In this document: positions 25,988 through 34,897 of the stretch, piece after piece
Position numbering within the stretch: position 1 is the first letter of the stretch
Layout: every line of letters begins with the position of its first letter
Source: Spirochaetaceae bacterium
GTDB lineage: Bacteria > Spirochaetota > Leptospiria > Leptospirales > Leptonemataceae
Direction: 5' to 3'
Assembly (NCBI GenBank): GCA_002730875.1
Contig: PCBI01000005.1
Coordinates: 558,001 to 622,000 of the forward strand
DNA: 64,000 nt
The notes under the pieces: model-generated
Databases searched by the model: none
What the model was told of the DNA's origin: nothing
The model's input: the letters and a program-made list of their open reading frames with translations, nothing else
Program-made: the position numbers and the translations under genes

Positions 25988-26419
25988 TTAATCGGCGGAA
26001 CCCGGGGGCAAGACTCTGCAGGTTCCTTTGCTTATCAGTTTTCCTTTCTGATTGGTCCACTGGATACGCATTTCCACAGCTTTGATTTTCTGGATTTTCT
26101 TCGTTACCTCTACAGAGCAGGTTATCGTGTCGCCGGGATACACCGGACTCCTGTATTTCTGCGTAACCTCCAGCGCCACGGTTCCCAGACCGGGAAGTTT
26201 CATTCCCAGAACCGGCGCCAGCAGCGACCCGGCCAGCCCTCCATGGGCAATCCTGGTCTTGAAGCTGGTAGTCTTCGCGTACTCCTCATCTACATGGACC
26301 GGATTAAAATCTCCAGAAATGCCCGCGTATAGATAGATGTCGGATTCGCTTATGGTTTTCGTAAAGGAAGCTTCGTCGCCGATCTGAATTTCTTCAAATG
26401 TCTTGCCTTTCTGATACAT
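25988..26419 (-). CDS. MaoC-like (R)-specific enoyl-CoA hydratase
   Basis: The 143-residue protein is a single hot-dog MaoC domain. It begins YQKGKTFEEIQIGD and has the hydratase-2 motif YAGISGDFNPVHVDEEYA with the catalytic Asp and His, then IAHGGLAGSLL and PVYPGDTI. Short proteins of this type (PhaJ-like) hydrate trans-2-enoyl-CoA to (R)-3-hydroxyacyl-CoA. It stands alone, divergent from a membrane protein gene. Substrate range cannot be told. Confidence 0.88.
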   Translation of the reverse strand: MYQKGKTFEEIQIGDEASFTKTISESDIYLYAGISGDFNPVHVDEEYAKTTSFKTRIAHGGLAGSLLAPVLGMKLPGLGTVALEVTQKYRSPVYPGDTITCSVEVTKKIQKIKAVEMRIQWTNQKGKLISKGTCRVLPPGSAD

Positions 26420-26469
26420 GGTGTCCTCCTGTTGCTGTGGAACGACTGCACATTATATTTCTGCGTCAT

Positions 26470-26961
26470 ATGATTTCCGGTCTATTCATTCTGGCTCTGC
26501 CTTTTGTAATCATTATCTCGCAAGGAATTCGGGATTACCAGGATCTATTCTCTTTCCTGATTCGTCAGTTGCCGGTAATCCTGGGCTGGATCGTCGCTAT
26601 CATTGTATCGGCCACGTTGGGGATCCGGCATGCCAGAAGAAAATTCTGGGACGGGGTGGTCAGTCGTTATATGGAAATGGATACTACCACTCTGGACCTG
26701 CATGCCGAAAGAAGAACCCTACTCAGGCTGTTTCTAAAATGGGGCCGCTGCTTTCGATGTCTGGCATTCTGGTACGGGGGATTCTTTTCCATCCTCTGCT
26801 GGGTTTTTTCCATCTATGAATGGTCGTTGATTGCAGGCACGATAATCATTCTCTATTTGTTCATCGTAGGCGCTTCCCTTTCGGCCGCGCTGGCTGCCCT
26901 GTTCTTGCTATTTTCCTACACAAAACACCGAGAAGATCCTTCCCAGGACTTCTTCAGTTGA
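26470..26961 (+). CDS. Four-helix membrane protein, unknown function
   Basis: About 163 residues with four hydrophobic segments (around 1-20, 33-55, 92-115, 120-145) and a basic loop between the second and third. I recognise no family. The ATG at 26470 has no clear ribosome site; upstream in-frame starts (26437 GTG, 26398 ATG) would run into the promoter of the divergent hydratase gene. Its last 54 bases overlap the 3' end of mnmE on the other strand. Confidence 0.6.
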   Translation: MISGLFILALPFVIIISQGIRDYQDLFSFLIRQLPVILGWIVAIIVSATLGIRHARRKFWDGVVSRYMEMDTTTLDLHAERRTLLRLFLKWGRCFRCLAFWYGGFFSILCWVFSIYEWSLIAGTIIILYLFIVGASLSAALAALFLLFSYTKHREDPSQDFFS

Positions 26962-28524
26962 AATATTCCCGGTAAGCTCACCACAATGATGCAAAGCCTG
27001 GTCCAATTCCAGAGCGCAAATCTCTGCCGGCGCGTCCTGTTGCCAGAGCTCCAGTAGTTTCTCCAGGGCCTCATCCATTCGCTGAAAATGATACCGGTGA
27101 CGTTCCTCCAAAAAGAAGGGATCCACAGACTCCGTTTCTTCTTTGATAAAAACCGACAACGCCTCGCGCAACTCCTTCAGACCTTCGCCGGTCTTACAGG
27201 ACACAGGATAGATTCGATCCGCGGAATTCATGCGAACGTGGCTTTCCCAGGCTGTCAGTCTTTCCGGGTCTACAAGGTCCGCCTTGTTCAGGATATGCCA
27301 CACCGGTGGCGCAGGGAATTCGGGCTCGGGGTATGGTTCACGATTCAAATCACAAACATGAAATATGATAGCGCTTCGCTCCATCTGCTGCCTGGATCTT
27401 CGCACACCCTCTTGTTCCACCAGGTCCTGGGATTCCCGTAAACCCGCCGTATCGACGAAGCGAACCGCGATTCCGGTCAGCTCGATCTCTTCGCTTACAA
27501 AGTCCCGAGTGGTGCCTTCGATTTCAGAAACAATGCTTCTTTCCCAGCCGAGAATCTGATTCAGTAGCGATGATTTTCCAGCGTTGGGCACTCCGGACAA
27601 GGCAACCTGAACCCCATCGCTGATTCGCGAGGAACTTCGGGACCGTTCCAGTATGTCGGCAATACGACGACGCAAATCCAGAACCCGCTCGATCGTCTCT
27701 TCGCGGCTTTCGAATGTCAGGTCCTCCGTTGAGAAATCTACTTCCGCTTCTGTTTCGGCTTTGAGGTGAATGAGCGCCGAGCGAAAACGGGATATCATTC
27801 GAGTGAGTTCACCGTCATAGAGCCTACGACTGGCATGAAGTTCGAATACACTTCTTGCATCAATGATTCGGCGCACTCCCTCAGCCTTCAGAAGATCCAA
27901 TTTACCGTTTTGAAATGCGCGCCGGGTGAACTCTCCGGGATCCGCCGGACGAATCTTCAGATGATCGCATGCCGCGAGGATAAAATGGCGAGCTATAACC
28001 GGGTTGCCGTGTAGCGTAACTTCCAGGGTGTCTTCGCCGGTATAGGAGGCAGGGCCCCGAAAAAAAAGGAACAGTCCGTCATCCAGTATGGCGGGGGCGG
28101 AATTCTCGCTTTCGGCCCCCCGGCCGTCTTTTTTGTCCATTGCCTGGTGCGATTCTGCATTGGATCCTGCATCGATTGCTCGGTCAAATTCTGCGCTGGA
28201 TTCCGGGTCAAATACGCGGACCGACTCCGTACTCCTAGGATCCAAAACGCTGGCGGATGCTGAATTGGACTCTGAGTCCAATCCGCTCGCCCATTCGCTG
28301 TTGGCTTCCATGGAGGAAGCATTGGTTAAAGGACGCTCCAGCACGAAGCACCGATAAGCTTTACCGGTTTGCAGTGTCCGAGCAGATTCTGGCGAGTAAG
28401 AACGGCCCGAGCCATCAAGAAAAAAGGCCTCAATTACCTTATGGCAAAGAGGCCCGGAGAAGCGCACCAGCGCGATGGCCCCTCGTCCCGGGGCGCTAGA
28501 GAGCGCTACAATCGTATCTTCGAT
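26908..28524 (-). CDS. mnmE: tRNA modification GTPase MnmE, apparently starting at AUC
   Basis: The protein has the MnmE layout. An N-terminal tetrahydrofolate-binding domain ([19 protein letters not shown]) is followed by helical segments, the G domain and the C-terminal FSVFCVGK with the essential Cys. G motifs are [25 protein letters not shown] and NKAD. With MnmG it modifies U34 of certain tRNAs. No ATG, GTG or TTG lies upstream of conserved residue 1; the first canonical start (GTG 28467) would delete the conserved N-terminus. The frame fits ATC at 28524, which overlaps the jag stop (TAATC) and has GGAG seven bases upstream. About 75 low-complexity Ser/Asp/Glu residues are inserted near residue 70. 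Length is 538 against about 455 usually. Confidence 0.9.
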   Translation of the reverse strand: MEDTIVALSSAPGRGAIALVRFSGPLCHKVIEAFFLDGSGRSYSPESARTLQTGKAYRCFVLERPLTNASSMEANSEWASGLDSESNSASASVLDPRSTESVRVFDPESSAEFDRAIDAGSNAESHQAMDKKDGRGAESENSAPAILDDGLFLFFRGPASYTGEDTLEVTLHGNPVIARHFILAACDHLKIRPADPGEFTRRAFQNGKLDLLKAEGVRRIIDARSVFELHASRRLYDGELTRMISRFRSALIHLKAETEAEVDFSTEDLTFESREETIERVLDLRRRIADILERSRSSSRISDGVQVALSGVPNAGKSSLLNQILGWERSIVSEIEGTTRDFVSEEIELTGIAVRFVDTAGLRESQDLVEQEGVRRSRQQMERSAIIFHVCDLNREPYPEPEFPAPPVWHILNKADLVDPERLTAWESHVRMNSADRIYPVSCKTGEGLKELREALSVFIKEETESVDPFFLEERHRYHFQRMDEALEKLLELWQQDAPAEICALELDQALHHCGELTGNISTEEVLGRIFSVFCVGK

Positions 28525-29213
28525 TATTCTTCTCCTTCGTCCTCGTAGTACTCCTCTTCGTAGTACTCTTCTTCTACGTCGTCCCCTTCGGAACGTAGAA
28601 CTACGACCCTGACCCTTTTGTACAGGCCGTTGCCTTCGGAACGAGTGGTCACTCGATCATCTTCTTCAAGAGTCAAATGCACAATCCGTCGTTCATAAGG
28701 ATTCATACTTTCAAGCAGCACCGAACGACCGGATTTGGCTACACGATCGGCCACAGATTTAGCCAGTTTGTTCAGCTTCTTTTTTCGCCGCTCTCTATAA
28801 CGGGCCACATCTACAAGGATCCGCTTCTTCTTTGTAAGCTCCGGAGTTACCAGGAGATTCAGCAGGAACTGCAGCGCATCCAGGGTCTTTCCCTGCCGTC
28901 CGATCAAAATACCGGAATCTTCGGACTCCACGTGAATGATATAGTTTTCTTCAGTGTCTTCGAAATCTTCAATATCTGCTTCTATGCCCATTTTGTGCAT
29001 CAGCGTCAGAAGCACTCCAGTGATCAGCGCCTGATCCCCCGGGTCGTTCTTCGCTCTTACCCGCACAACTACGGGCTTACGCGCCATCATGCCCAGCAGT
29101 CCGGCTCCTTCGGTTTCAAAATCCAGTTCATCTTCCGGGATCCCCAGAAGGTCGGCCGCTCGCTTCTGAGCTTCCGATTTGTTCTTGGATTCGATCTCTA
29201 GAATATAATTCAT
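28524..29213 (-). CDS. jag: Jag/KhpB RNA-binding protein
   Basis: The 229-residue protein has the Jag N-terminal domain ([18 protein letters not shown]), a KH domain with [19 protein letters not shown], and an R3H domain ([16 protein letters not shown]). KhpB/Jag binds RNA and is linked to cell division and envelope assembly in Gram-positives. The C-terminus is a repeated acidic tail ([16 protein letters not shown]). It sits between yidC and mnmE as in most bacteria, and its stop overlaps the mnmE start by one base. Confidence 0.94.
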   Translation of the reverse strand: MNYILEIESKNKSEAQKRAADLLGIPEDELDFETEGAGLLGMMARKPVVVRVRAKNDPGDQALITGVLLTLMHKMGIEADIEDFEDTEENYIIHVESEDSGILIGRQGKTLDALQFLLNLLVTPELTKKKRILVDVARYRERRKKKLNKLAKSVADRVAKSGRSVLLESMNPYERRIVHLTLEEDDRVTTRSEGNGLYKRVRVVVLRSEGDDVEEEYYEEEYYEDEGEE

Positions 29214-29235
29214 CTTTTTACCCTATAAATTGATT

Positions 29236-31170
29236 TCAGGCTTTCGCTTCTGCCGGTTCGTCGCCAAGTTTATTGGCCGCCAATTGCCACACAACGGAGA
29301 CAACGTTTTGAACAGTCCAGTACAGAGTCACTCCGCTGGGCATAGACCAGAAAAAGAAGATCATGATCACCGGCATGAAATACATTAGCATCTTTTGCTG
29401 CGGATCGGAAACAACAGTGGTGAACCTTTGCTGCAGTATCTGGGATCCTACCATCAGGAGCGGCAGAATATTGATATGGAAGTTCTGAACAACAAACAGA
29501 TCCTTTATTATGTAGACCGTGTCCGGCTGCGACAGGTCGTTCATCCATAAAACAAACGGGCTGCGCCAGAGTTCCATAGACTCGGAAAAGGCGCTGTAGA
29601 GCGCGATGAAGATGGGAATCTGGATCAGCATGGGCAGGCAGCCTTTGGCCGGATTCACATTGTGCTCCTTGTAGAGAGCCATGATCTTCTTCTGCTTTTC
29701 TTGAGGATTGTCCTTGTACTTCTCGTTGATCTTGTCCATCTCCGGTTTCAGAGCGCTCATCTTCTTCATGGACTTGACCTGCATCTGGTTCAAAGGCCAG
29801 GTTAGCAGCTTGAAGCCCACGGCTATGATGATAATGGCCCAACCGTAGTTTCCGATCATTCCGTAAATCTGGCGCATTAACCATACAATGCCATCCCGGA
29901 TCTTGGAAAAGATGGCCAAAAACGACGAAGTATAAATTACGTCCCGCGCTTCTTCGTCTGGCTCGGACATACCGAACTCCGCCTGCATCAGCGCCGAATC
30001 GTTGAATTTGTGCGCTTCATCGCTTCGCATACCCACGAATATCTGATTATCCAGGATCAAGGCATCCCGGCGACGCTGTTCGTTTAGCATCAGCTCCCGG
30101 GTGTTGTCCGGGGCGGCTTTTTCGCCGGTGCCCTGAATCGCGGCCGGAACGCCAGGCAATTCCACGGCGCCATCCCTGGCGGGCTCGAGACGGAAGTTTT
30201 CGAATACAGCCGTAAACGTGGCCCGACCCTCGGGCGAAACCCGGGCCTTTTGCACTACTCCATCCGGGCGATGAAGAGGGTTTTCCGGGTTCAGGAAATG
30301 CGAATAGGCTACCAGAAAGCGGGAACTGGAGCCCATGAATTCCAGGGAGTTGTCTTTTTCTGTAAATGCCTGGTAAGGACCGTCCGGAGTGCTGCTACAC
30401 GAGAAGAAACTCCCGCCAGATCCCCCCACCCCGTGGGTTTGATTCAATGATTCGTTATAATAGAAGAACCTGCCGTAGGTTTGAAGCACCCGGTCGTTTT
30501 CGGAAACAGGCTTGGGACCCAGGTCGCCGAAGGTTCTGAAGAACAAGTCGCCACCGAGCACGAAAGGCTTATCTTCCAGGTTTCGCAGAATGGTAATCTG
30601 ACGGAAGAAACTCTCGCCTTCGAAGATTCTAAATACCTTCACAAGTTCCAGGCGATGTCCGAGGAACGTTACCGGCATCTTGAAGCGAACTTCCGTCACT
30701 TTGCCATCTTTCAACGGCCCTTCCATCTTGAAAAGGCCACGGTTCAGCAGCGGATCTCCCAGCCTTTCCTCCAGCGGAGGGCTGTAATACAGATGGGGCT
30801 GGAAATCCATACCAAAACCCCGAGTCACCTCCAGGGCCTGGTATTTCTTAACCAGAGGATCTTCGGACTCTTCTATCAACGAGTCCGGAACATGAAGTTC
30901 CTCTCTTTTCTTTAAGTACAGGCGAGCGATTCGTCCGCCTTCCGTGGATAGCACAAAAACCGCTCGATCGGTTTCGATGATTTGTTCGGTGCCCGATCCA
31001 GCGTTGAACTTGAAATCGTTTCTCTTCTCTTCGGGAACCAGCGGCACGTTCCCTTCCGGGGCCGGCTTATCATCCCCCATGAATTGAAACATGAAGTACG
31101 TAGCCACTCCAAGAAGGAGCACCGGGATCAAGGATGTTAACGAAGATGGACTCTGCTTTTGGTCGCTCAT
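29236..31170 (-). CDS. yidC: Membrane protein insertase YidC
   Basis: The 644-residue protein has an N-terminal anchor, a large periplasmic beta domain (about 60-350) and the conserved insertase core (GWAIIIIAVGFKLLTWPLN, KKMSALKPEMDKI, KYKDNPQEKQKKIMALYKEH, then NPAKGCLPMLIQIPIFIALY). It inserts membrane proteins with or without SecYEG. The Gram-negative-type large periplasmic domain is present. ATG at 31170 is preceded by AGGTAGG. It follows yidD by 15 bases and precedes jag by 22. Confidence 0.96.
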   Translation of the reverse strand: MSDQKQSPSSLTSLIPVLLLGVATYFMFQFMGDDKPAPEGNVPLVPEEKRNDFKFNAGSGTEQIIETDRAVFVLSTEGGRIARLYLKKREELHVPDSLIEESEDPLVKKYQALEVTRGFGMDFQPHLYYSPPLEERLGDPLLNRGLFKMEGPLKDGKVTEVRFKMPVTFLGHRLELVKVFRIFEGESFFRQITILRNLEDKPFVLGGDLFFRTFGDLGPKPVSENDRVLQTYGRFFYYNESLNQTHGVGGSGGSFFSCSSTPDGPYQAFTEKDNSLEFMGSSSRFLVAYSHFLNPENPLHRPDGVVQKARVSPEGRATFTAVFENFRLEPARDGAVELPGVPAAIQGTGEKAAPDNTRELMLNEQRRRDALILDNQIFVGMRSDEAHKFNDSALMQAEFGMSEPDEEARDVIYTSSFLAIFSKIRDGIVWLMRQIYGMIGNYGWAIIIIAVGFKLLTWPLNQMQVKSMKKMSALKPEMDKINEKYKDNPQEKQKKIMALYKEHNVNPAKGCLPMLIQIPIFIALYSAFSESMELWRSPFVLWMNDLSQPDTVYIIKDLFVVQNFHINILPLLMVGSQILQQRFTTVVSDPQQKMLMYFMPVIMIFFFWSMPSGVTLYWTVQNVVSVVWQLAANKLGDEPAEAKA

Positions 31171-31185
31171 TTTACCTACCTGAAA

Positions 31186-31482
31186 TTATGAGTGCTTGCA
31201 ATCCGGACCATGACTGTGTTCCGGATTGTCCTCCGGAAATACCGGATCAAAGTATCCGCTGGAAAGCGGATTGCATCGCGCGATACGCCATATACTTTTT
31301 CCCAGGGCTTTCCAGAAAGGAAGATACTGAAAGCATTCCATTGCATATTCGGAACAACTGGGATAAAATCTGCATCTTCCTGGTAGCCAGGGTGAAATGG
31401 CCAGCTTATAGAACTTGATTATGTGTCGGGCTGCTTTTCCGGAGACGCCACCAACTGGATGCCGGCCTTCCGGAGAAGCCAT
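31186..31482 (-). CDS. yidD: Membrane protein insertion efficiency factor YidD
   Basis: The 98-residue protein has the YidD signature: IIKFYKLAISPWLPGRCRFYP then SCSEYAMECF and WRIARCNPLSSGYFDPV. YidD is a small membrane-associated protein that assists YidC. The ATG at 31482 is chosen because AGGGA stands about seven bases upstream; it lies inside rnpA, giving a 64-base overlap in another frame. A longer frame to 31599 lacks support. The C-terminal His/Cys tail (HSHGPDCKH) is unusual. Confidence 0.88.
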   Translation of the reverse strand: MASPEGRHPVGGVSGKAARHIIKFYKLAISPWLPGRCRFYPSCSEYAMECFQYLPFWKALGKSIWRIARCNPLSSGYFDPVFPEDNPEHSHGPDCKHS

Positions 31483-31790
31483 TCCAGTTCCCTGGTGCCC
31501 TTCTCCGGAGGTAGATCCGTCCAGGCCCGGTTCGGAAACAGGGCAATATGCCAGCCTGGCGGCATCTGGGGAATCAGGGGTTCCAGCGAAACTCTGCATT
31601 TTCTACGGATTCGGTTGCGAACCACTGCGTTTCCGGTTTTTCGGGAGACGCAAAAAGCAAAGCGGCTTTCTGAGTCGTCTACCGCCAGCGCTCGAATGGC
31701 AGTAAATCTGGCCTGGTATCGACGGCCCCGGGCAAACAGCTCAGAGAAGGCATTTTTGCCCTTTAATGTGGCTCTTTTAATGCTGCTTAT
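31419..31790 (-). CDS. rnpA: Ribonuclease P protein component RnpA, apparently starting at AUA
   Basis: The protein (about 123 residues) has the RnpA core RFAFCVSRKTGNAVVRNRIR followed by RKCR. It also has the N-terminal part LKGKNAFSELFARGRRYQAR. RnpA binds RNase P RNA for tRNA 5' maturation. No ATG, GTG or TTG occurs in this frame before the core; the first (GTG at 31625) would remove half of the protein. The best start is ATA at 31790, whose A is shared with the rpmH stop (TAATA). ATT at 31781 is another choice. No Shine-Dalgarno sequence is visible, so initiation probably depends on ribosomes finishing rpmH. Position rpmH-rnpA-yidD-yidC is the standard order. Confidence 0.85.
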   Translation of the reverse strand: MSSIKRATLKGKNAFSELFARGRRYQARFTAIRALAVDDSESRFAFCVSRKTGNAVVRNRIRRKCRVSLEPLIPQMPPGWHIALFPNRAWTDLPPEKGTRELEWLLRKAGIQLVASPEKQPDT

Positions 31791-31945
31791 TATTTGCGGT
31801 ATACCTGATCGGAAACACTGAGAACAGCTCGTCCTTTGTTTCGACGGCGATTCAGCACTTTGCGACCATTCTTGGTAGCCATACGAGCTCGAAATCCGTG
31901 GGTGCGAACTTTCTTGATCTTGCTCGGCTGATAGGTCCTTTTCAT
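31790..31945 (-). CDS. rpmH: Ribosomal protein L34
   Basis: The 51-residue protein [20 protein letters not shown]... is unmistakable L34, with [19 protein letters not shown]. The C-terminal [10 protein letters not shown] is slightly longer than usual. It is the first gene of the minus-strand rnpA-yidD-yidC-jag-mnmE cluster and stands divergent from dnaA. Confidence 0.96.
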   Translation of the reverse strand: MKRTYQPSKIKKVRTHGFRARMATKNGRKVLNRRRNKGRAVLSVSDQVYRK

Positions 31946-32225
31946 GAATGACTCCCGGAAAAAATATTGCGGTTAATCTGCCAGGATCCGCCCGGACTAC
32001 GGTACGTCAACAGGCTTTCCAGGGCACCCCTCTCCAGACAGATTAGGCGAAACGGCGAGCGCTCCGGGACCCTCTGTACGTCCAGAACAAGTGGAATTTC
32101 TCAGGCGACAGAACATCGGCGCATGTCCCGCTTGATTTTCCGGTGGCGAACCCTTTTTTCACTTGATCCAGATACGGCGGATTTGAGACTTCCGGGGCGC
32201 AATTCTATTACAACGGGAGTCAGCC
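31946..32225. promoter_or_regulatory. Divergent region between rpmH and dnaA
   Basis: This 280-base gap must carry the promoters of rpmH (leftward) and dnaA (rightward). No consensus DnaA box (TTATCCACA) was found in it. A GGGAG ribosome site at 32215-32219 serves the TTG start of dnaA. Confidence 0.5.
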
Positions 32226-33515
32226 TTGGAAGATGCCTGGTCGCAGACAAAGAAAGAGCTACAGAAGTCGGCTAAAGACAGTAACGTCCGGCAATGTTTG
32301 CAAAGCCTCAGACCGGTTCCCCTGAAAAAGGACTCCTCCGGGGATCGCATGATCCTTGAATTGGAAGATGCGAACCTGCTGGATATTGCCAATCAACTCC
32401 AGGGACCAATTCAATCGCGCCTTTCTTCAATAACTGAAAAGCAGGTACGGGTCGAGTTTCGTTTAAAGAGCAAATCCGGGCGCCGGGAAAGCAGCTGGGT
32501 CCGGGAAAAGCTGGATCTGGAACGATTCTGCGAAGGGCAGTCCAACCGTATCGCATTGATGGCAGCACGAAATGTTCTCCAACAGCCCGGCAAAGTGAAT
32601 CCCTTACTCATCTTCGGCGAAACCGGTACCGGTAAATCCCATTTGCTGAACGCTATCGCTCACGAAACACTGAAATCAAGGCCCGAGACAAAGTGTACTT
32701 TGATTCGCATGGACGAATTCCCATCCCACTTTGGCGAGCAGTTGCAGAAGCGACGAAACCTAACGCTGAAGAACCGATTTCGTCGGGGGGACATGCTTTT
32801 CATTGAGGACTTCCACACCATCCGCGGCGCTTCGCCCAATGTACTGGATGAGCTCTATTTTATCTTTAACAGCTATTATGAAAATGGCCGCCAGATCGTA
32901 GTCACCTCGGATATCCCGATTAAGGAACTTTCCATTACCAGCCGCTGGTTAAGCCGCTTCCTCTCCGGACTTCAGGTGAAGCTGGAAGCTCCGGATACCG
33001 ATTTGCGAAAGCGAATCCTTAAACAGAAGATTCAGGATATTGGGCTACACCTGGGAAACGAAAGCATTGGCCGAATACTCGACCGTATTCGCGGAAATGC
33101 CCGCGACATCGAATCGGCAATTAATAGACTCTATTTCCTTCAAAGCAGCGGCATGGAACTCACCGACCATTTGCTTGAACAACAACTGGAAGAGTTCATT
33201 TCCCCCGGTATTGATGGTCCGCTAAACCCTCAACTGATTCTAGATACGATTGTAGACATTTGTGGAGTTACCCGAGAAGAGATTCTTGGCAACTCCCGAA
33301 AAATGGAAATCGCGCTGCCCCGGCATTTGGCCATGTATCTGGCGGTCCATCATTCAGATCTAAACAAATCTGCCGTGGCTCGATTCTTTCGGCGCACCGA
33401 CCATTCCACAGTCATTCATGCCGAGCGCAAGATTGCCATGAAGCTGCAGAAGGAGCCCTCTTTTCAGCATTTACATCGTCAGGTCATGGAACGGCTGGGG
33501 ATAAACCGTGGATAA
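32226..33515 (+). CDS. dnaA: Chromosomal replication initiator DnaA
   Basis: The 429-residue protein has a short N-terminal domain, the AAA+ domain with Walker A GETGTGKSHLL (about residue 135), Walker B-type MLFIEDFHTI, sensor 1 TSDIPIKEL and the arginine region LSRFLSGLQ. The C-terminal DNA-binding domain has the signature RTDHSTVIHAERKI. It binds origin boxes and opens DNA. The Walker B has Glu-Asp in place of the usual Asp-Asp, a mild departure. The start is TTG at 32226 with GGGAG six bases upstream. dnaN follows after 255 bases. Confidence 0.93.
   Translation: MEDAWSQTKKELQKSAKDSNVRQCLQSLRPVPLKKDSSGDRMILELEDANLLDIANQLQGPIQSRLSSITEKQVRVEFRLKSKSGRRESSWVREKLDLERFCEGQSNRIALMAARNVLQQPGKVNPLLIFGETGTGKSHLLNAIAHETLKSRPETKCTLIRMDEFPSHFGEQLQKRRNLTLKNRFRRGDMLFIEDFHTIRGASPNVLDELYFIFNSYYENGRQIVVTSDIPIKELSITSRWLSRFLSGLQVKLEAPDTDLRKRILKQKIQDIGLHLGNESIGRILDRIRGNARDIESAINRLYFLQSSGMELTDHLLEQQLEEFISPGIDGPLNPQLILDTIVDICGVTREEILGNSRKMEIALPRHLAMYLAVHHSDLNKSAVARFFRRTDHSTVIHAERKIAMKLQKEPSFQHLHRQVMERLGINRG
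33497..33515 (-). promoter_or_regulatory. Candidate DnaA boxes at the dnaA 3' end
   Basis: On the minus strand TTATCCACG (33515-33507) is one base from the consensus TTATCCACA, and TTATCCCC (33504-33497) follows 11 bases on, in the same orientation. They overlap the end of dnaA next to the presumed origin. Confidence 0.4.
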
Positions 33516-33770
33516 CCTCAGTTCTCCATGTGAGTACTGATTGTTTCTGTGTGAAAACGATGCAAGGCTGTCTGCAGCGCGAAGCTGCATAGCCTTCTTT
33601 TTTCGTCTTTTCTGTGTTTTTCAGTTGCATTTCGTGCTTTCTTTCACAGAAAATCCGTCGGATTATGTCCCTGCGGGCCGTTTCACGGGAAAGGAATGGT
33701 TTTTTTCACAAATCCACGGCCCCAATAAAGTACAGCAGTACAAACACACACCATACAAGAGAGTACTGAA
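33516..33770. other. dnaA-dnaN intergenic region, presumed replication origin
   Basis: The 255-base gap is T-rich and has three copies of TTTCTGTG: 33544-33551 and 33609-33616 on plus, 33645-33652 on minus. A CACAAATCCAC stretch lies near 33708. The dnaA terminator also lies inside. Gene orientation diverges around dnaA (rpmH cluster leftward, dnaA-dnaN-recF rightward), which fits an origin here or just left of dnaA. Confidence 0.45.
33564..33607 (+). terminator. Terminator after dnaA
   Basis: An interrupted stem (AAGGCT + TGCAGC against GCTGCA + AGCCTT) with a five-base loop is followed by CTTTTTTTC. Confidence 0.8.
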
Positions 33771-34886
33771 ATGAAGTTCGTAGTAGAAAAGGCAGGCTTC
33801 CAGAAAGCAATTTCGAGGATTGAAGGAATTATCTCCGCTAGAGAGATCCGCTCGGTGATTTCCAGTATACTGATTGAAACTGGCGATGACTCCATTACAC
33901 TTACAGCTACCGATCTTGACATTAGCATGAAAACCACATTGTCGGCAAAGATTGCTACTGCCGGATCAATCACGGCGCCGGCCAAGAAGCTAAGCCAGAT
34001 CATCAAGGAGTTTCGCTTCGAAACAGTGGAGCTGGATACCGACAAGGAAAATAAGATATCCATACGGGACGGATCCAGTCAGGCGAAGACCGAGATCCAT
34101 TTGATGGGAGCTCCGGCCGACGAATTCATGCTGCCCAGTCCCATCAAGGACAGTCATTTTAAACAATTCCCGCCAGCGCTGGTAAACGAAATGATTCGTC
34201 GTACGTCCTACGCCATTGCCGAAGAAGACGCAAGGTACGTATTTAACGGTCTTTACATGGAAAGCGAAGGCGATCAGGCAGTATTTGTAGGCACCGATGG
34301 CCGAAGACTGGCGCGTATCGCACGTAACTTTCCGGACTCCCTCCCAGTGGACAAAGGCGTAGTGGTACCGGTAAAAGCAATTCGCGAACTTACTCGATTA
34401 ATCGGTAACGTCGAAGAAGGCTTTGTTGGTTTCGACAAAGAAGAGGGCCGGCTGTATTTCAAGCTTGGCGATGTGGAGCTAATAACCCGATTGATCGACG
34501 GCAACTTTCCTGATTACCGCCAGGTCATTCCTCGCAAGTTGGATCACGAAGTGCGGCTCAACCGGGAAGCACTCAGACTTTCCCTCCGGCAGGCGGCCGT
34601 CCTTGCTGCAGAACCTTCCAGACAGATCAGGTTGGAGTTTTCGCCGGGCACTCTGGTAGTAAGCTCTTCCACGCCGGATCTGGGAAATGTGAACGATCCC
34701 ATGAGTTGCGAATATCAGGGCGAAGAAGTTACAATCGCATTCAATTCCAACTATCTTCTGGATGTGCTCGGGGTTCTTAATAGCGAAGACATCCTTCTGG
34801 GCTTTTCCACTGCCAGCGCTCCCACAGTTATCAAGGATCCAGACGATGGAGAATTTGTGGCTGTAGTGATGCCTATGAAGATTTAG
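33771..34886 (+). CDS. dnaN: DNA polymerase III beta subunit (sliding clamp)
   Basis: The 371-residue protein has the three-domain clamp pattern: it starts MKFVVEKAGFQKAISRIEGI and includes YAIAEEDARYVFNGLYMES, FVGTDGRRLARI, and ends VVMPMKI as clamps do. It forms the dimeric ring holding polymerase on DNA. It lies between dnaA and recF as in many bacteria; recF starts 11 bases after its stop. Confidence 0.96.
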   Translation: MKFVVEKAGFQKAISRIEGIISAREIRSVISSILIETGDDSITLTATDLDISMKTTLSAKIATAGSITAPAKKLSQIIKEFRFETVELDTDKENKISIRDGSSQAKTEIHLMGAPADEFMLPSPIKDSHFKQFPPALVNEMIRRTSYAIAEEDARYVFNGLYMESEGDQAVFVGTDGRRLARIARNFPDSLPVDKGVVVPVKAIRELTRLIGNVEEGFVGFDKEEGRLYFKLGDVELITRLIDGNFPDYRQVIPRKLDHEVRLNREALRLSLRQAAVLAAEPSRQIRLEFSPGTLVVSSSTPDLGNVNDPMSCEYQGEEVTIAFNSNYLLDVLGVLNSEDILLGFSTASAPTVIKDPDDGEFVAVVMPMKI

Positions 34887-34897
34887 GCCTCCGGTCT

